Assembly: GCA_020343535.1 (NCBI GenBank)
Contig: CP070799.1
Coordinates: 1,964,019-1,997,446, forward strand
DNA from: Nitrospinaceae bacterium
GTDB taxonomy: Bacteria; Nitrospinota; Nitrospinia; Nitrospinales; VA-1
Length of the DNA stretch: 33,428 nucleotides
Direction: 5' to 3'
Shown: positions 7,288-15,430 of the stretch, piece by piece
Position numbering within the stretch: the stretch's first letter is position 1
Layout of the letters: every line of letters starts with the position of its first letter
Position numbers and translations under genes: made by a program
The notes under the pieces: model-generated
Told to the model about the DNA's origin: nothing
Seen by the model: the letters and a program-made list of their open reading frames with translations, nothing else
Databases searched by the model: none

Positions 7288-8145
7288 TCAGCTTTTCGGG
7301 ACGATCAAATCGAGCAGCCGGTCGAGATCGTCGATGGAATAATAATGGATGACGAGCTTGCCGCCTTTTTTCTGCGGCACGATGTCCACCTGGGTTCCGA
7401 GCCGGCTTTTCAGCCGGGCTTCGACGTCCTTGATGAAAATGTCTTTAACCGGGGGCGCGGCTTTGGTGGCACTGGTCTTGCGGTGGCGGACCTTGTCTTC
7501 GGTTTCCCGGACGCTTAAACCCTTCTTGACCACCTCGCGCCTAAGCGCTTCGATCTCCTTTTCATTTTCGAGGCCGAGCAGGGCGCGGGCGTGGCCCGCC
7601 GTCAGCCGCCCGGAAATGAGGTCCTGCTTGACCGCGGGCGACAGGTTGAGCAGCCGGAGGGTGTTGGTGATCGCCACGCGGCTTTTGCCCAGCCTTTTGG
7701 CCAGTTGCTCCTGCGTTAATCCAAAATCATTGCCCAAACGGGCATAAGCCTCGGCTTCCTCGATGGGGTTGAGATCCTGCCGCTGGATATTCTCGATAAG
7801 CGCGATTTCGAGCGACCGGGTTTCGCTGACCTCGCGGACGATGACAGGGATCTTTTTCAGGTTGGCCTTCTGGCTGGCGCGCCAGCGCCGCTCCCCCACC
7901 ACCAGCTCGTACCCCTTTTCCTTTTTCTGCACGATCACCGGTTGGAGCACGCCGTTTTCCCGTATCGACTGCACCAGCTCGTCGAGTTTTTCATCGTCAA
8001 AATGCTTGCGCGGCTGAAGGGGATTGGGCTGGATCTCGTCGACCAGAAGTTCCACCACGCCGCCTTGCGCGGCTTTTTCCTCCAGGCCTTCCTCGAAATT
8101 GGGTATCAGTGCGTTGATGCCTTTTCCCAGTGCGTCACGATTCAT
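7288..8145 (-). CDS. parB: Chromosome partitioning protein ParB (Spo0J)
   Basis: This 285-residue protein has an N-terminal linker that likely contacts ParA (MNRDALGKGINALIPNF). Next is the ParB/Srx CTP-binding domain with GERRWRA at 84-90 and ENIQRQDL at 118-125. A helix-turn-helix parS-binding domain lies at about 143-165 (LTQEQLAKRLGKSRVAITN), and a C-terminal dimerisation domain follows. ParB binds parS, spreads as a CTP-dependent clamp and drives origin segregation with ParA. The gene starts five bases after the parA stop. A parS match lies about 1 kb away at the end of rsmG. Confidence 0.97.
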   Translation of the reverse strand: MNRDALGKGINALIPNFEEGLEEKAAQGGVVELLVDEIQPNPLQPRKHFDDEKLDELVQSIRENGVLQPVIVQKKEKGYELVVGERRWRASQKANLKKIPVIVREVSETRSLEIALIENIQRQDLNPIEEAEAYARLGNDFGLTQEQLAKRLGKSRVAITNTLRLLNLSPAVKQDLISGRLTAGHARALLGLENEKEIEALRREVVKKGLSVRETEDKVRHRKTSATKAAPPVKDIFIKDVEARLKSRLGTQVDIVPQKKGGKLVIHYYSIDDLDRLLDLIVPKS

Positions 8146-8150
8146 GAGTA

Positions 8151-8942
8151 TTATGCCGCGGTTCCGGCGTTCTGATGGGGTTTGCCTTTGGCGATGATCT
8201 CCTGCGCCAGCTCCACATAGGAATCCGCACCGGTGGAGCGGTTGGCATAGAGCACTACTGGCTTGCCGTGGCTTGGCGCTTCACTCAGGCGCACATTGCG
8301 CGGGATCACCGTTTTTAACAAGAAATCCTTAAAATATTTCGCCACCTGATCCTTCACCTGGGCAGCAAGCAGGGTTCGGCCATCGAACATGGTGAGCAGA
8401 ATACCTTCGACCTTGAGTTCGGGGTTGATACCATGCTTCACCAGTTTGAGCGTTTTCAACAAGTGGCTGAGACCCTGGAGCGCGTAATATTCGCACTGCA
8501 TGGGTATAAGGACCGTGTGCGCCGCAGCCAATGCGTTCAGCGTCAAGAGGCCCAGCGACGGCGGGCAGTCGATGATGATGAACTCATAGTCCCGCTCCAC
8601 GCCGTTGAGTGCCGCTTTGAGCCGTTTTTCGCGATGTTCCTGGTTGACCAGCTCAATCTCCGCCCCGGCAAGATCCACCGATGCCGGAATCAGGCTCAGA
8701 GTATCGATCAACGTCGAACAGGTGACTTCACTGCGTGTAGCCTCCTGCATCAACAAGTCGTAGATGCCGCGCTTGCCCTCGCCCAATTCCAGACCGAGGC
8801 CACTGGTGGCATTGGCCTGGGGGTCCGAGTCGATCAACAGTACTTTTTTCCCGGCCACTGCGATGCATGCGGCGAGGTTAATCGCTGTGGTGGTTTTACC
8901 GACCCCACCCTTCTGGTTTGCGATACAGATTATTTTTCCCAT
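8151..8942 (-). CDS. parA: Chromosome partitioning ATPase ParA (Soj)
   Basis: This is a 263-residue deviant-Walker ATPase. Walker A is KGGVGKTTT from Lys11 to Thr19, and it includes the signature lysine of ParA/MinD proteins. The A' motif LLIDSDPQANAT and the Walker B segment FIIIDCPPSLGLLTLNAL follow. ATP-bound ParA coats the nucleoid and pulls ParB-parS complexes. The frame extends 15 codons upstream, but the ATG at 8940-8942 matches the family start (MGKIICIANQKGG) and has GGAG nine bases upstream. It is followed directly by parB and then a bactofilin gene. Confidence 0.97.
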   Translation of the reverse strand: MGKIICIANQKGGVGKTTTAINLAACIAVAGKKVLLIDSDPQANATSGLGLELGEGKRGIYDLLMQEATRSEVTCSTLIDTLSLIPASVDLAGAEIELVNQEHREKRLKAALNGVERDYEFIIIDCPPSLGLLTLNALAAAHTVLIPMQCEYYALQGLSHLLKTLKLVKHGINPELKVEGILLTMFDGRTLLAAQVKDQVAKYFKDFLLKTVIPRNVRLSEAPSHGKPVVLYANRSTGADSYVELAQEIIAKGKPHQNAGTAA

Positions 8943-9174
8943 TAATAGCAGCTCCACCGCCCAATGGCTTTCAGGGCCGGGTTCCACAGAGTATCATAGG
9001 ATTGATTATCGATCTGCACCGGTTCAGGCCAAGCGGCAGCCTATCCAGAGGTTGGGCTGGGTTGATTGCAAATAAACTACCATAAAATGGAGACCCACCG
9101 CAAAGAAAAGTTACGGAAGGCCGAAAAATATCCGGTTTCTTTGACCCGTGATATTCAGGCGAGGTGCGGGCCTA

Positions 9175-9190
9175 TGTTTCACGTGGAACA
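9175..9190. promoter_or_regulatory. parS: parS centromere-like site
   Basis: The 16-mer TGTTTCACGTGGAACA (reverse complement TGTTCCACGTGAAACA) matches the widely conserved bacterial parS consensus TGTTNCACGTGAAACA. It overlaps the last codons and stop of rsmG and sits 230 bases upstream of parA, where parS sites commonly occur. ParB should nucleate here. Confidence 0.9.
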
Positions 9191-9853
9191 TTTCTGAAAA
9201 ATCGTAAGTTGTGAGGCCACCCCGGAATAATTGATGGTGGGGATGGGACGCTGCTCAAAAAGCCCAGGATAGGAAGATTGAGGACTGGGAGCAGGACCGG
9301 TCGGTTCCTTTTTAATGATGACCTGCCCGCCAGATTGCAAAAGGGGTTCCCCCCAGAAAAGGCAATCCGCAAGAGGGGCTACGGCTTTGAAAAGAGCGTA
9401 TTGAAAACGTCCCTTATAAGGAAAAGAAAGACTTTCGGCCCGGCTATGAACCACCGTAATTCCAGGCAGTTTGAGCTGCCGAATCACCTCCTGCAAAAAG
9501 CTCACTCTTTTCCGCTGCGCCTCCACTAGAACAAAGGCCCGCTCGGGGAAAGCAAGCTTGAGGGGAATGCCGGGAAACCCCGCACCACTGCCGACATCGA
9601 CGATCTCTCCGGGTTCCACCAACGCTCGGGAATATAACAACGAATCAAAAACATGCCGGGTGAGCAGAGCCACTGGGTCCCGGTCAGCAGAAAGATTGAA
9701 ACGTTGATTCCACTTGCCAAGAAGAGAAAGATAAGCCTGGATCCCAACGACCGTCGCCTGCTCATCACGCAAAACAGGAAGGCCAATCCGCGGATCGGAA
9801 ATAATTTCTGAAGCAAGGGCGGAAAGGTCCATTCCCAATTCAGACGTTGACAC
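9179..9853 (-). CDS. rsmG: 16S rRNA (guanine527-N7)-methyltransferase
   Basis: This 224-residue Rossmann-fold methyltransferase modifies G527 of 16S rRNA. The SAM-binding motif VDVGSGAGFPGIPL is at 85-98, preceded by the family helix KWNQRFNLSADRDP at 47-60 and the RHVFDSLLY segment. RsmG commonly sits beside parA/parB near oriC, as here. The GTG at 9851-9853 overlaps the end of etfA, suggesting translational coupling; an ATG seven codons later (9832) is an alternative. The last codons and stop contain a parS site, so the DNA carries two functions. Confidence 0.93.
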   Translation of the reverse strand: MSTSELGMDLSALASEIISDPRIGLPVLRDEQATVVGIQAYLSLLGKWNQRFNLSADRDPVALLTRHVFDSLLYSRALVEPGEIVDVGSGAGFPGIPLKLAFPERAFVLVEAQRKRVSFLQEVIRQLKLPGITVVHSRAESLSFPYKGRFQYALFKAVAPLADCLFWGEPLLQSGGQVIIKKEPTGPAPSPQSSYPGLFEQRPIPTINYSGVASQLTIFQKCST

Positions 9854-10838
9854 TCAAAACCCGCTTAAATTCCTCGGTCAGTAGAGGCAGAGCGGTCAGA
9901 ACATCGGCGACGATGCCATAATCCGCGAATGAAAAAATCGCCGCATGGGGATCTTTATTAATGGCTACGATGCACTTGGAGGAAGACATGCCGGCAAGAT
10001 GCTGCACCGCGCCGGAAATTCCGCAGGCGATGTAAAGGTCGGGGGAAATGGTCCGGCCGGTCTGTCCCACCTGGTTGGAATAGGGACGCCAGCCATTATC
10101 AACCACCGGCCGGCTCGCCCCCACCGTGCCGCCAAGAACACAGGCTAACTCCTCCAGGAGATGAAAATTCGCAGGCCCCTGCATGCCAAGACCGCCAGAA
10201 ACAACAACCCGCGCTTCGGTAATATCCAGGGCGTCACCCGCCTCCCGCACAATTTCCTTAACGCGCATGGCGAGGGGAGGTTCCTCCAAATTTATATCGA
10301 GTGTTTCCACCGATCCGGTTCTCGAAGCATCGGGCCCTGGGCCGCGAAATACATTGGGGCGCACGGTCATGATCCGGGGTTTGTCGGCGCTGAAATTCAA
10401 GGTGGCGATGGCTTTCCCGGCATTGACCGGCCGCTGCACAGAAAGCTGCGAATCCATTTGCAGGGCAATGCAATCGGTGGCGAGGCCGGTGTCAAGCGAA
10501 GCGGCGAGGGCCGGAGCTAGTTCTTTTCCGTGCAAGGTGGCGGCAAGCACCACCGCTTGGGGTGCACGGAACCGCAAAAATGGCACCAGGGCAGCCAGCC
10601 ACGCTCCCACCGTATAAGGGGTGAGCGCTTCATTTTTTAAGACGATCACCCGGTCCGCGCCGTGCTGGATCAGAGTTTGACCGGTATCCTCCGGCAAATT
10701 GCCTGGGTAAACGGCGGTGACGCTGCCAGCCGCGGCCAAAGCCAAGGAGCGCGCCGCGAACAGGGCCTCCAGGCTGACGGGTTTGACGCCGTGCTCCTGC
10801 GGATCGATGATAACCACAAAATCATTGGAATAATCCAT
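9840..10838 (-). CDS. etfA: Electron transfer flavoprotein alpha subunit
   Basis: This 332-residue FAD-binding subunit of ETF passes electrons between flavin dehydrogenases and the quinone pool or another acceptor. The C-terminal FAD domain is clear: [18 protein letters not shown], then [40 protein letters not shown] and [18 protein letters not shown]. The ATG at 10836-10838 is preferred over the GTG five codons upstream because a GAGAG stretch precedes it. Its partner etfB lies 3.6 kb upstream on the same strand instead of adjacent, separated by a peptidase gene and a pseudogene. It overlaps rsmG by 14 bases. Confidence 0.93.
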   Translation of the reverse strand: MDYSNDFVVIIDPQEHGVKPVSLEALFAARSLALAAAGSVTAVYPGNLPEDTGQTLIQHGADRVIVLKNEALTPYTVGAWLAALVPFLRFRAPQAVVLAATLHGKELAPALAASLDTGLATDCIALQMDSQLSVQRPVNAGKAIATLNFSADKPRIMTVRPNVFRGPGPDASRTGSVETLDINLEEPPLAMRVKEIVREAGDALDITEARVVVSGGLGMQGPANFHLLEELACVLGGTVGASRPVVDNGWRPYSNQVGQTGRTISPDLYIACGISGAVQHLAGMSSSKCIVAINKDPHAAIFSFADYGIVADVLTALPLLTEEFKRVLSVNV

Positions 10839-10928
10839 GCGGGATTCTCTCACACCATAAAAGTCGTGCTGAAATATTAACCACTGGGGCGAAATTCGTC
10901 AACCCGACAAAACCGCAGGCTATATGGC

Positions 10929-10944
10929 CTGTTTAGGCTTCGCC
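10929..10944. repeat. Short perfect hairpin upstream of etfA
   Basis: TTAGGC-TTC-GCCTAA forms a perfect six-base-pair stem about 100 bases upstream of etfA and is followed by AT-rich sequence. It has no poly-T tract. It may be a weak termination or processing element, or chance. Confidence 0.3.
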
Positions 10945-11024
10945 TAATATAACATATTATTAAAATCAGGCGGATCGCCGCGGTATCAGAAAAAACGGGG
11001 GGGACCCGGTTTGGCCGAATAAAA

Positions 11025-11066
11025 AAAAGCGCCGGGCGTCCCCTGGGGGATCACACCGACGCCTTG
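11025..11066 (-). terminator. Possible terminator after the M11 peptidase gene
   Basis: On the minus strand GGCGTC and GACGCC can pair. They are followed by a further GC segment and then eight T residues, about 30 bases past the peptidase stop. The T tract is offset from the stem, so the call is tentative. Confidence 0.4.
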
Positions 11067-11097
11067 GGAAATCCAATCAAGCCATCAGCGATGGCGG

Positions 11098-13236
11098 CTA
11101 TTTTCTCTTCTTGCCATTACCTCCACGGGGACCGCCGGAGCCACCCCCATCGGTATAGGAAACGGCGGCCGGGGCCTCGGAAACATGACCCGCCTGATCG
11201 GTGGAATACACCGTATAATCATTCGCCCCGGTGCTGGAATAGTTGCTGTCGGCGAATTTTAGCTCCGCAACCTGCCCAACCAGCACCCCATTCCGGTATA
11301 TCCTGTATGACACCACCCCTGACCCCGGCGAGGCATCGACCGCCGCCGTCCATTCCAGAAGAACCGACTTTTGGCCCTTCACCTTCCTATGCGTCGCGGT
11401 CAAATCCGAGGGGCTTGCAGGCGCCTGGCTGTCGAGCATCAATTCCGCTTGGCCGCTGCCGTTATGAACCCCTACACTTAAATCATTGGCCTTCACCGTC
11501 AGGGTAAAATTACTGTCCGCCACCGCCTGGGGCGTCAGGGAAAGATTAATACCCGTCGACTGGCCGGGAGCAAGGTTCATACTGGTGGCGCTCAGGTTGT
11601 GGGAGAATCCCGAAGTCACGTTGCTGCCGCTGAAAGCCACCACCGAATCCAACGCAAGATTAAAGGTCGAGTTCTCACAACCCTGGGAATCATTATTGGT
11701 CACCGACATGGTGTAGTTGGCGGTCTGGCCGTTGGCGGCAAGCAACTGGGTGGCGGGTCCCACCGCCACCGACGGGGCGCTCCTCGCGCAATTGACAAAA
11801 TTGATGTCCAGCGTGACGGAGTTCGCGTCGTTGCCAAGCTGGGTGAGGGTGAGGCCGTTGGCATTATCCACGTACTGGCTATTGTTGCCGTTATCCATGA
11901 TTTTAACTTCATAGGAGCGGTTGCCGGTTTCGCTGGCGTGATGAATCGAAGCTCCGTTGGCATATTTAGAAGGCATGCCCGCATCCAGGCCGACCTGCCG
12001 CCGGTAGGAAATGTAATACATTTCATTGGTGTCGGTCTTATCAATTTTAAGGATTTGCGGATGCAAGTTCACTGTCGGATCGCTGCCCAAAGGAGCAATC
12101 TGGTAGGTGCCGCTGGCAAGCACGGTCACGACCGTGTCGGCAAGATCCGGCGCATCGTACCAGCCGATCTGGTCCACATGCACGCTGTTGACCTTGCGTT
12201 TGTAACAACAGTAACCCATTATCCCGGAAGTATCGCCGTATTCCGAATCCCAGACGCCGTCGAGGTTAGGATCGGTACCGGAATGGTGCCAGCCCAGGTT
12301 ATGCCCAAGTTCATGGGCATAGGCGACCGTGTCGTTGCGTGTACTCCAGGAAAGCTTGACCGAGCTTCCTCCATAGCTGCCCACCTGACCCAGGGCCAGC
12401 CAGGAGCAATCGGAAATCGAGGAAGGCGGAACGAGATAAATCCGGTTATGGTAGGACCCAAGATTGACGCCGGCGGTGCTGGCGGCTGAATCGGCGGCGC
12501 TGGCAATGGAATAATAGGGGCAACCTGAAAAATAGGGGATTTCAACCAATACCACGTTGTTGCCCATGGTGGCAGGAAAGGACAGCTGATCGAAGGAAGA
12601 CTCGCGGTACATGCTGTCGACCGAGTAATTGTTATTGAACATCTGCGCTTCAACCTGGGAAATATGGCCGCTGTTATAATAAAGCGGCGCCGATTCATCG
12701 CCAGGCGTGCCAGGGTCGTCCGTCGACGGATAGCTGGCTTCCCCGGGGGAGTCCGGCATATTTACGATCATAACAATGGCATGATGAATCCCCGTTCCAG
12801 CCTCGCTGACATCCGTTTCGGCCCCCTCGAAAGAACCGGTTTCCTGCAGGCCGGAAACGATTTCACTCACATGAAATTTCCGATCGGCTTTGCGCCCGCG
12901 AAGGGTCACCTGCATACCCGAACGGAGAGACTGGGGAGGTTCGCGGTCAAAGACCAGTTCGGTACGATCACCGGTCACCTTATCCTTGATCCAATAAACC
13001 ATCCGCGATTTTCCCTTATCGAATTCATCGATATGGAGGACATCCACCTCACCTTCCACTGACACCCGGTTGGGTTTTCCGGCGGCGGATGAAATTGCGG
13101 GAAGAATCAAAATGACAGCGATGCATAGCGCTGAGACAGACTTCCACAAAATGCCATTGGGGCCACGCGAACCTCGCGAGACCCTGCTCGATCCAGACTG
13201 AATCAGCCTTGATTCCATCCCCTGAACCTCATCCAT
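11098..13236 (-). CDS. Secreted M11 (gametolysin-like) zinc metallopeptidase with C-terminal fibronectin-type domain
   Basis: About 712 residues from the ATG at 13236, which has GGGAG seven bases upstream (another ATG is 11 codons further up). Numbering below is from that upper ATG. A hydrophobic secretion signal spans about 43-63 (SVSALCIAVILILPAISSAA). A zinc-binding motif HELGHNLGWHH lies at 319-329, followed by EYGD and a Met-turn GIMGY at 349-353. This order matches peptidase family M11/gametolysin, known for cell-wall glycoprotein degradation in algae and also found in some bacteria. The middle holds beta-rich segments resembling extracellular adhesion modules (about 500-600). A fibronectin type III-like domain follows (about 612-700), then a Gly-rich basic tail. 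Asn/Ser-rich composition supports export. It lies between etfB and etfA and is not metabolically related to them. Substrate is unknown. Confidence 0.8.
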   Translation of the reverse strand: MDEVQGMESRLIQSGSSRVSRGSRGPNGILWKSVSALCIAVILILPAISSAAGKPNRVSVEGEVDVLHIDEFDKGKSRMVYWIKDKVTGDRTELVFDREPPQSLRSGMQVTLRGRKADRKFHVSEIVSGLQETGSFEGAETDVSEAGTGIHHAIVMIVNMPDSPGEASYPSTDDPGTPGDESAPLYYNSGHISQVEAQMFNNNYSVDSMYRESSFDQLSFPATMGNNVVLVEIPYFSGCPYYSIASAADSAASTAGVNLGSYHNRIYLVPPSSISDCSWLALGQVGSYGGSSVKLSWSTRNDTVAYAHELGHNLGWHHSGTDPNLDGVWDSEYGDTSGIMGYCCYKRKVNSVHVDQIGWYDAPDLADTVVTVLASGTYQIAPLGSDPTVNLHPQILKIDKTDTNEMYYISYRRQVGLDAGMPSKYANGASIHHASETGNRSYEVKIMDNGNNSQYVDNANGLTLTQLGNDANSVTLDINFVNCARSAPSVAVGPATQLLAANGQTANYTMSVTNNDSQGCENSTFNLALDSVVAFSGSNVTSGFSHNLSATSMNLAPGQSTGINLSLTPQAVADSNFTLTVKANDLSVGVHNGSGQAELMLDSQAPASPSDLTATHRKVKGQKSVLLEWTAAVDASPGSGVVSYRIYRNGVLVGQVAELKFADSNYSSTGANDYTVYSTDQAGHVSEAPAAVSYTDGGGSGGPRGGNGKKRK

Positions 13237-13269
13237 AGATGGACTCCCAGAATAGTGATAAAAAAACAT

Positions 13270-13792
13270 CCGATCTTAAAAGCACTTTCACTTAATCCAA
13301 ACAAGATGGATCACATAATGTGCAATAATTCGCACATCCGATAATGGAAGGGCGAATATAGTTTAATCACTATTCAATGGAATAAAGGTCACGGTTTTGT
13401 CACGAACGCAAAAGAACCGGATCCTCAAGCCATTTCGTGATCGCAAAATAGGACCCTTCTTGAACCAAGCGGGAGACCGAGGGCAAACAACAACCACCCG
13501 GCAAGATAAGAGGCCATAATACAATGCTGGGGGAGGACTAAACAGATTGATAAATAAAAATTTTCAGCTATTCGGGCAGAAATCGCGCCATCCCTTGGGG
13601 CTAAAATTTCTGGGTCAGTAGCGCGACTCTCGGGCAAGTGCTGGCAGGAGCTTGAGGCCGCGGAGCCTATAGGGGAGGATCTTATTTCATCTAAAAGGCT
13701 CTGATAAGCAAAAGGGTTTGTTCCATTATTCGGTCGAAAGAATACGATTCGCGAGCAAACCTTAAAGACCTAAGGAAAACATTAAGGGAAAA
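13270..13792. other. Non-coding stretch upstream of the M11 peptidase gene
   Basis: About 520 bases without a believable gene. The part nearest the peptidase is AT-rich and contains an inverted repeat (listed separately). A 70-codon minus-strand frame at 13425-13637 shows no recognisable motif and no ribosome binding site. It may be further decayed coding DNA belonging to the neighbouring pseudogene region. Confidence 0.5.
13318..13337. repeat. Inverted repeat ATGTGC-N8-GCACAT (possible operator)
   Basis: Perfect six-base arms separated by eight AT-rich bases, located 50-100 bases upstream of the M11 peptidase gene in a promoter-like AT-rich region. It could bind a dimeric regulator. No regulator is identified. 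Confidence 0.35.
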
Positions 13793-14416
13793 TCAGCCGA
13801 GCAATTCGGGAAAGGATAGAAGCACAATATTGGCATCCGCAAGCGTCTTGGAATCACAGGGAGGTACCACCAGGCCAGTATGTTAGGGTGACCCCCTCGG
13901 TCCATCACCCGACATGGGTATTCGGGTTGATTACATCCAGATCGAAGTCTTCCCGGATGACGGTAATTCTACTTGGAGGAACCTCGGCATCGACCAATTT
14001 ATTGAACGGCGTGAGCGTGGCGAGAAGAGGCGTGCCCCCAAGGCGATACCTTGTGGATTTTTTATGGCTGTGATGGCCTGCCGACAGCGCACAAGGAAAA
14101 CGCCGACGCCCTTGATGAAAACACAGGGACGGGCTGCGGGAACCGTGACTATTAATTATATCGAAACCCGGGCGCCTAGATTCATTAAGAATCCTGAGGC
14201 TCAGGCCCGCTCGCCAGAGCCCCAATATCGCGGGTGGCTCCCGCTTGGAAAGGGTTCATTCTTCCGCTTTTTTTAAAAAGCAGGCTATCCGGGTGACACA
14301 TGATCCAGCCCGCGTGCCGAGGGTGGTTGAGCCACTCACATTCACTCGCATTGCGGCAGGATGCGGAATTCCTAGCCGCCCCAGTTCACGCTGCATTCCG
14401 TATGCACGATCTCTAC
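13793..14416 (-). pseudogene. Decayed family-4 glycosyltransferase gene (nonsense, frameshifts, internal deletion)
   Basis: Pieces of a GT4-type glycosyltransferase appear in order on the minus strand but in different frames. First is VEIVHTECSVNWGG, a TAG at 14372-14374, then EFRILPQCE and a TGA at 14342-14344; this is the usual H-x-E-x-S-x-x-W-G-G-Q-E-x-R-I-L N-terminus. A piece LNHPRHAGWIMCHPDSLLF follows in a second frame. A third frame holds GFDIINSHGSRS, HHSHKKSTR and LVDAEVPPSRITVIREDFDL, matching the GT4 linker region. A last piece GLVVPPCDSKTLADANIVLL matches the C-terminal domain motif GLLVPPGDxxALA. About 130 residues expected between the last two pieces are missing. The gene cannot be functional. 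It sits between etfB and the M11 gene. Confidence 0.75.
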
Positions 14417-14488
14417 AGACGAATTATCGACTGGTGGGGAAACCCAATTTGATCTGGAAAGTTGATCTCCCGGACGGGGAAACCCGCG

Positions 14489-15280
14489 CTAAATAACCCT
14501 GTCTTCTTTCAACCGGCTCACCAGGGTTGCGACACTCTCATTCAGGGGACCATGTAAAATCTGACCTTTTTTCCTTTCCGGGGGAAGAGAAAGGCCGATG
14601 CCCTCTACGCGATTCCTTGAAATACCCATCGTTTCGGTACGAAACATCAGGTCCTGGGCGGTGAGAATCTCTACCGGTTTCTTCTTTGCGGCCATGATGC
14701 CCTTGAGGGAAGGGAGCCTCGGTATATTGAGACCCTTCTGGCAGGTCACTAAAAGAGGAAGAGCGGATTCCAGCACTTCATTGCCGCCTTCAATCTGACG
14801 GGTGATTTCGGCCTTGTTTTTATCTTCGGACAGTTTGAGGCCGGTGACGACCGTGGCAAAGGGGAGACCCAGCAAAACAGCAAGACTGGGGCCCACCTGG
14901 GCCATGTCGTCGTCCACCGCCTGGCGGCCGCAAAGGATAAGGTCGTAAGGAAGACTCTTGATGACCAGGGCAAGGACGTGCGCGACACCTAGGTTGTCCA
15001 GACCTTCAAAAGCAGGATCCTCAAGGTGAATGGCCCGATCCACCCCCATGGCCAGAGCCGTTTTAAGAGCGTCCTTAAAGCTTTCGGGACCGAGGCTGAT
15101 GGCGGTAACCTGAGTGCCTGAGGCGGGGTCGCTCTCGCGAATACGAATGGCTTCTTCCAGGGCGAATTCATCGTACGGATTGACCACGCGGGAGCTGCCC
15201 TGGGCGTCGACCTTGCCGTCAACGATGCGTATCCTCGCGGAGGTGTCGATAACTTGCTTGATGCAAACGATGATATGCAC
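14489..15280 (-). CDS. etfB: Electron transfer flavoprotein beta subunit
   Basis: This 263-residue protein is the usual length for ETF beta, which binds AMP or FAD and pairs with EtfA. It begins HIIVCIKQVIDTS after a GTG start at 15278-15280 (the frame runs 46 codons further upstream without homology). Family motifs include VVNPYDEFALEEAIRI, the nucleotide-loop region LALGM-type TALAMGVDRAIHLED, and the PYDLILCGRQAVDDDMAQVGPSLAVLLGLP signature region (split here for length). Its partner etfA is 3.6 kb downstream on the same strand rather than adjacent. Confidence 0.93.
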   Translation of the reverse strand: MHIIVCIKQVIDTSARIRIVDGKVDAQGSSRVVNPYDEFALEEAIRIRESDPASGTQVTAISLGPESFKDALKTALAMGVDRAIHLEDPAFEGLDNLGVAHVLALVIKSLPYDLILCGRQAVDDDMAQVGPSLAVLLGLPFATVVTGLKLSEDKNKAEITRQIEGGNEVLESALPLLVTCQKGLNIPRLPSLKGIMAAKKKPVEILTAQDLMFRTETMGISRNRVEGIGLSLPPERKKGQILHGPLNESVATLVSRLKEDRVI

Positions 15281-15430
15281 GGAAAACCCGTCGAGGTTTT
15301 TAATTAACTTAATTTCTGCTATTATTGCACTGTTACCATAGAATGGAAACCCACGGATCAGATTTTTTCTGCGGCGCCATGGCCCTGGCCGATTCGCCCC
15401 CACCCCTCTTCCCAACACTCCGACGAATCC

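Noticed and set aside
11599-12489. 296-codon plus-strand frame opposite the M11 peptidase
   Set aside because: Shadow of the peptidase, which has a full zinc motif, signal sequence and ribosome binding site.
13905-14225. 106-codon minus-strand frame as an intact small protein
   Set aside because: Its GT4-like pieces continue in other frames on both sides, so it is one fragment of the decayed glycosyltransferase.
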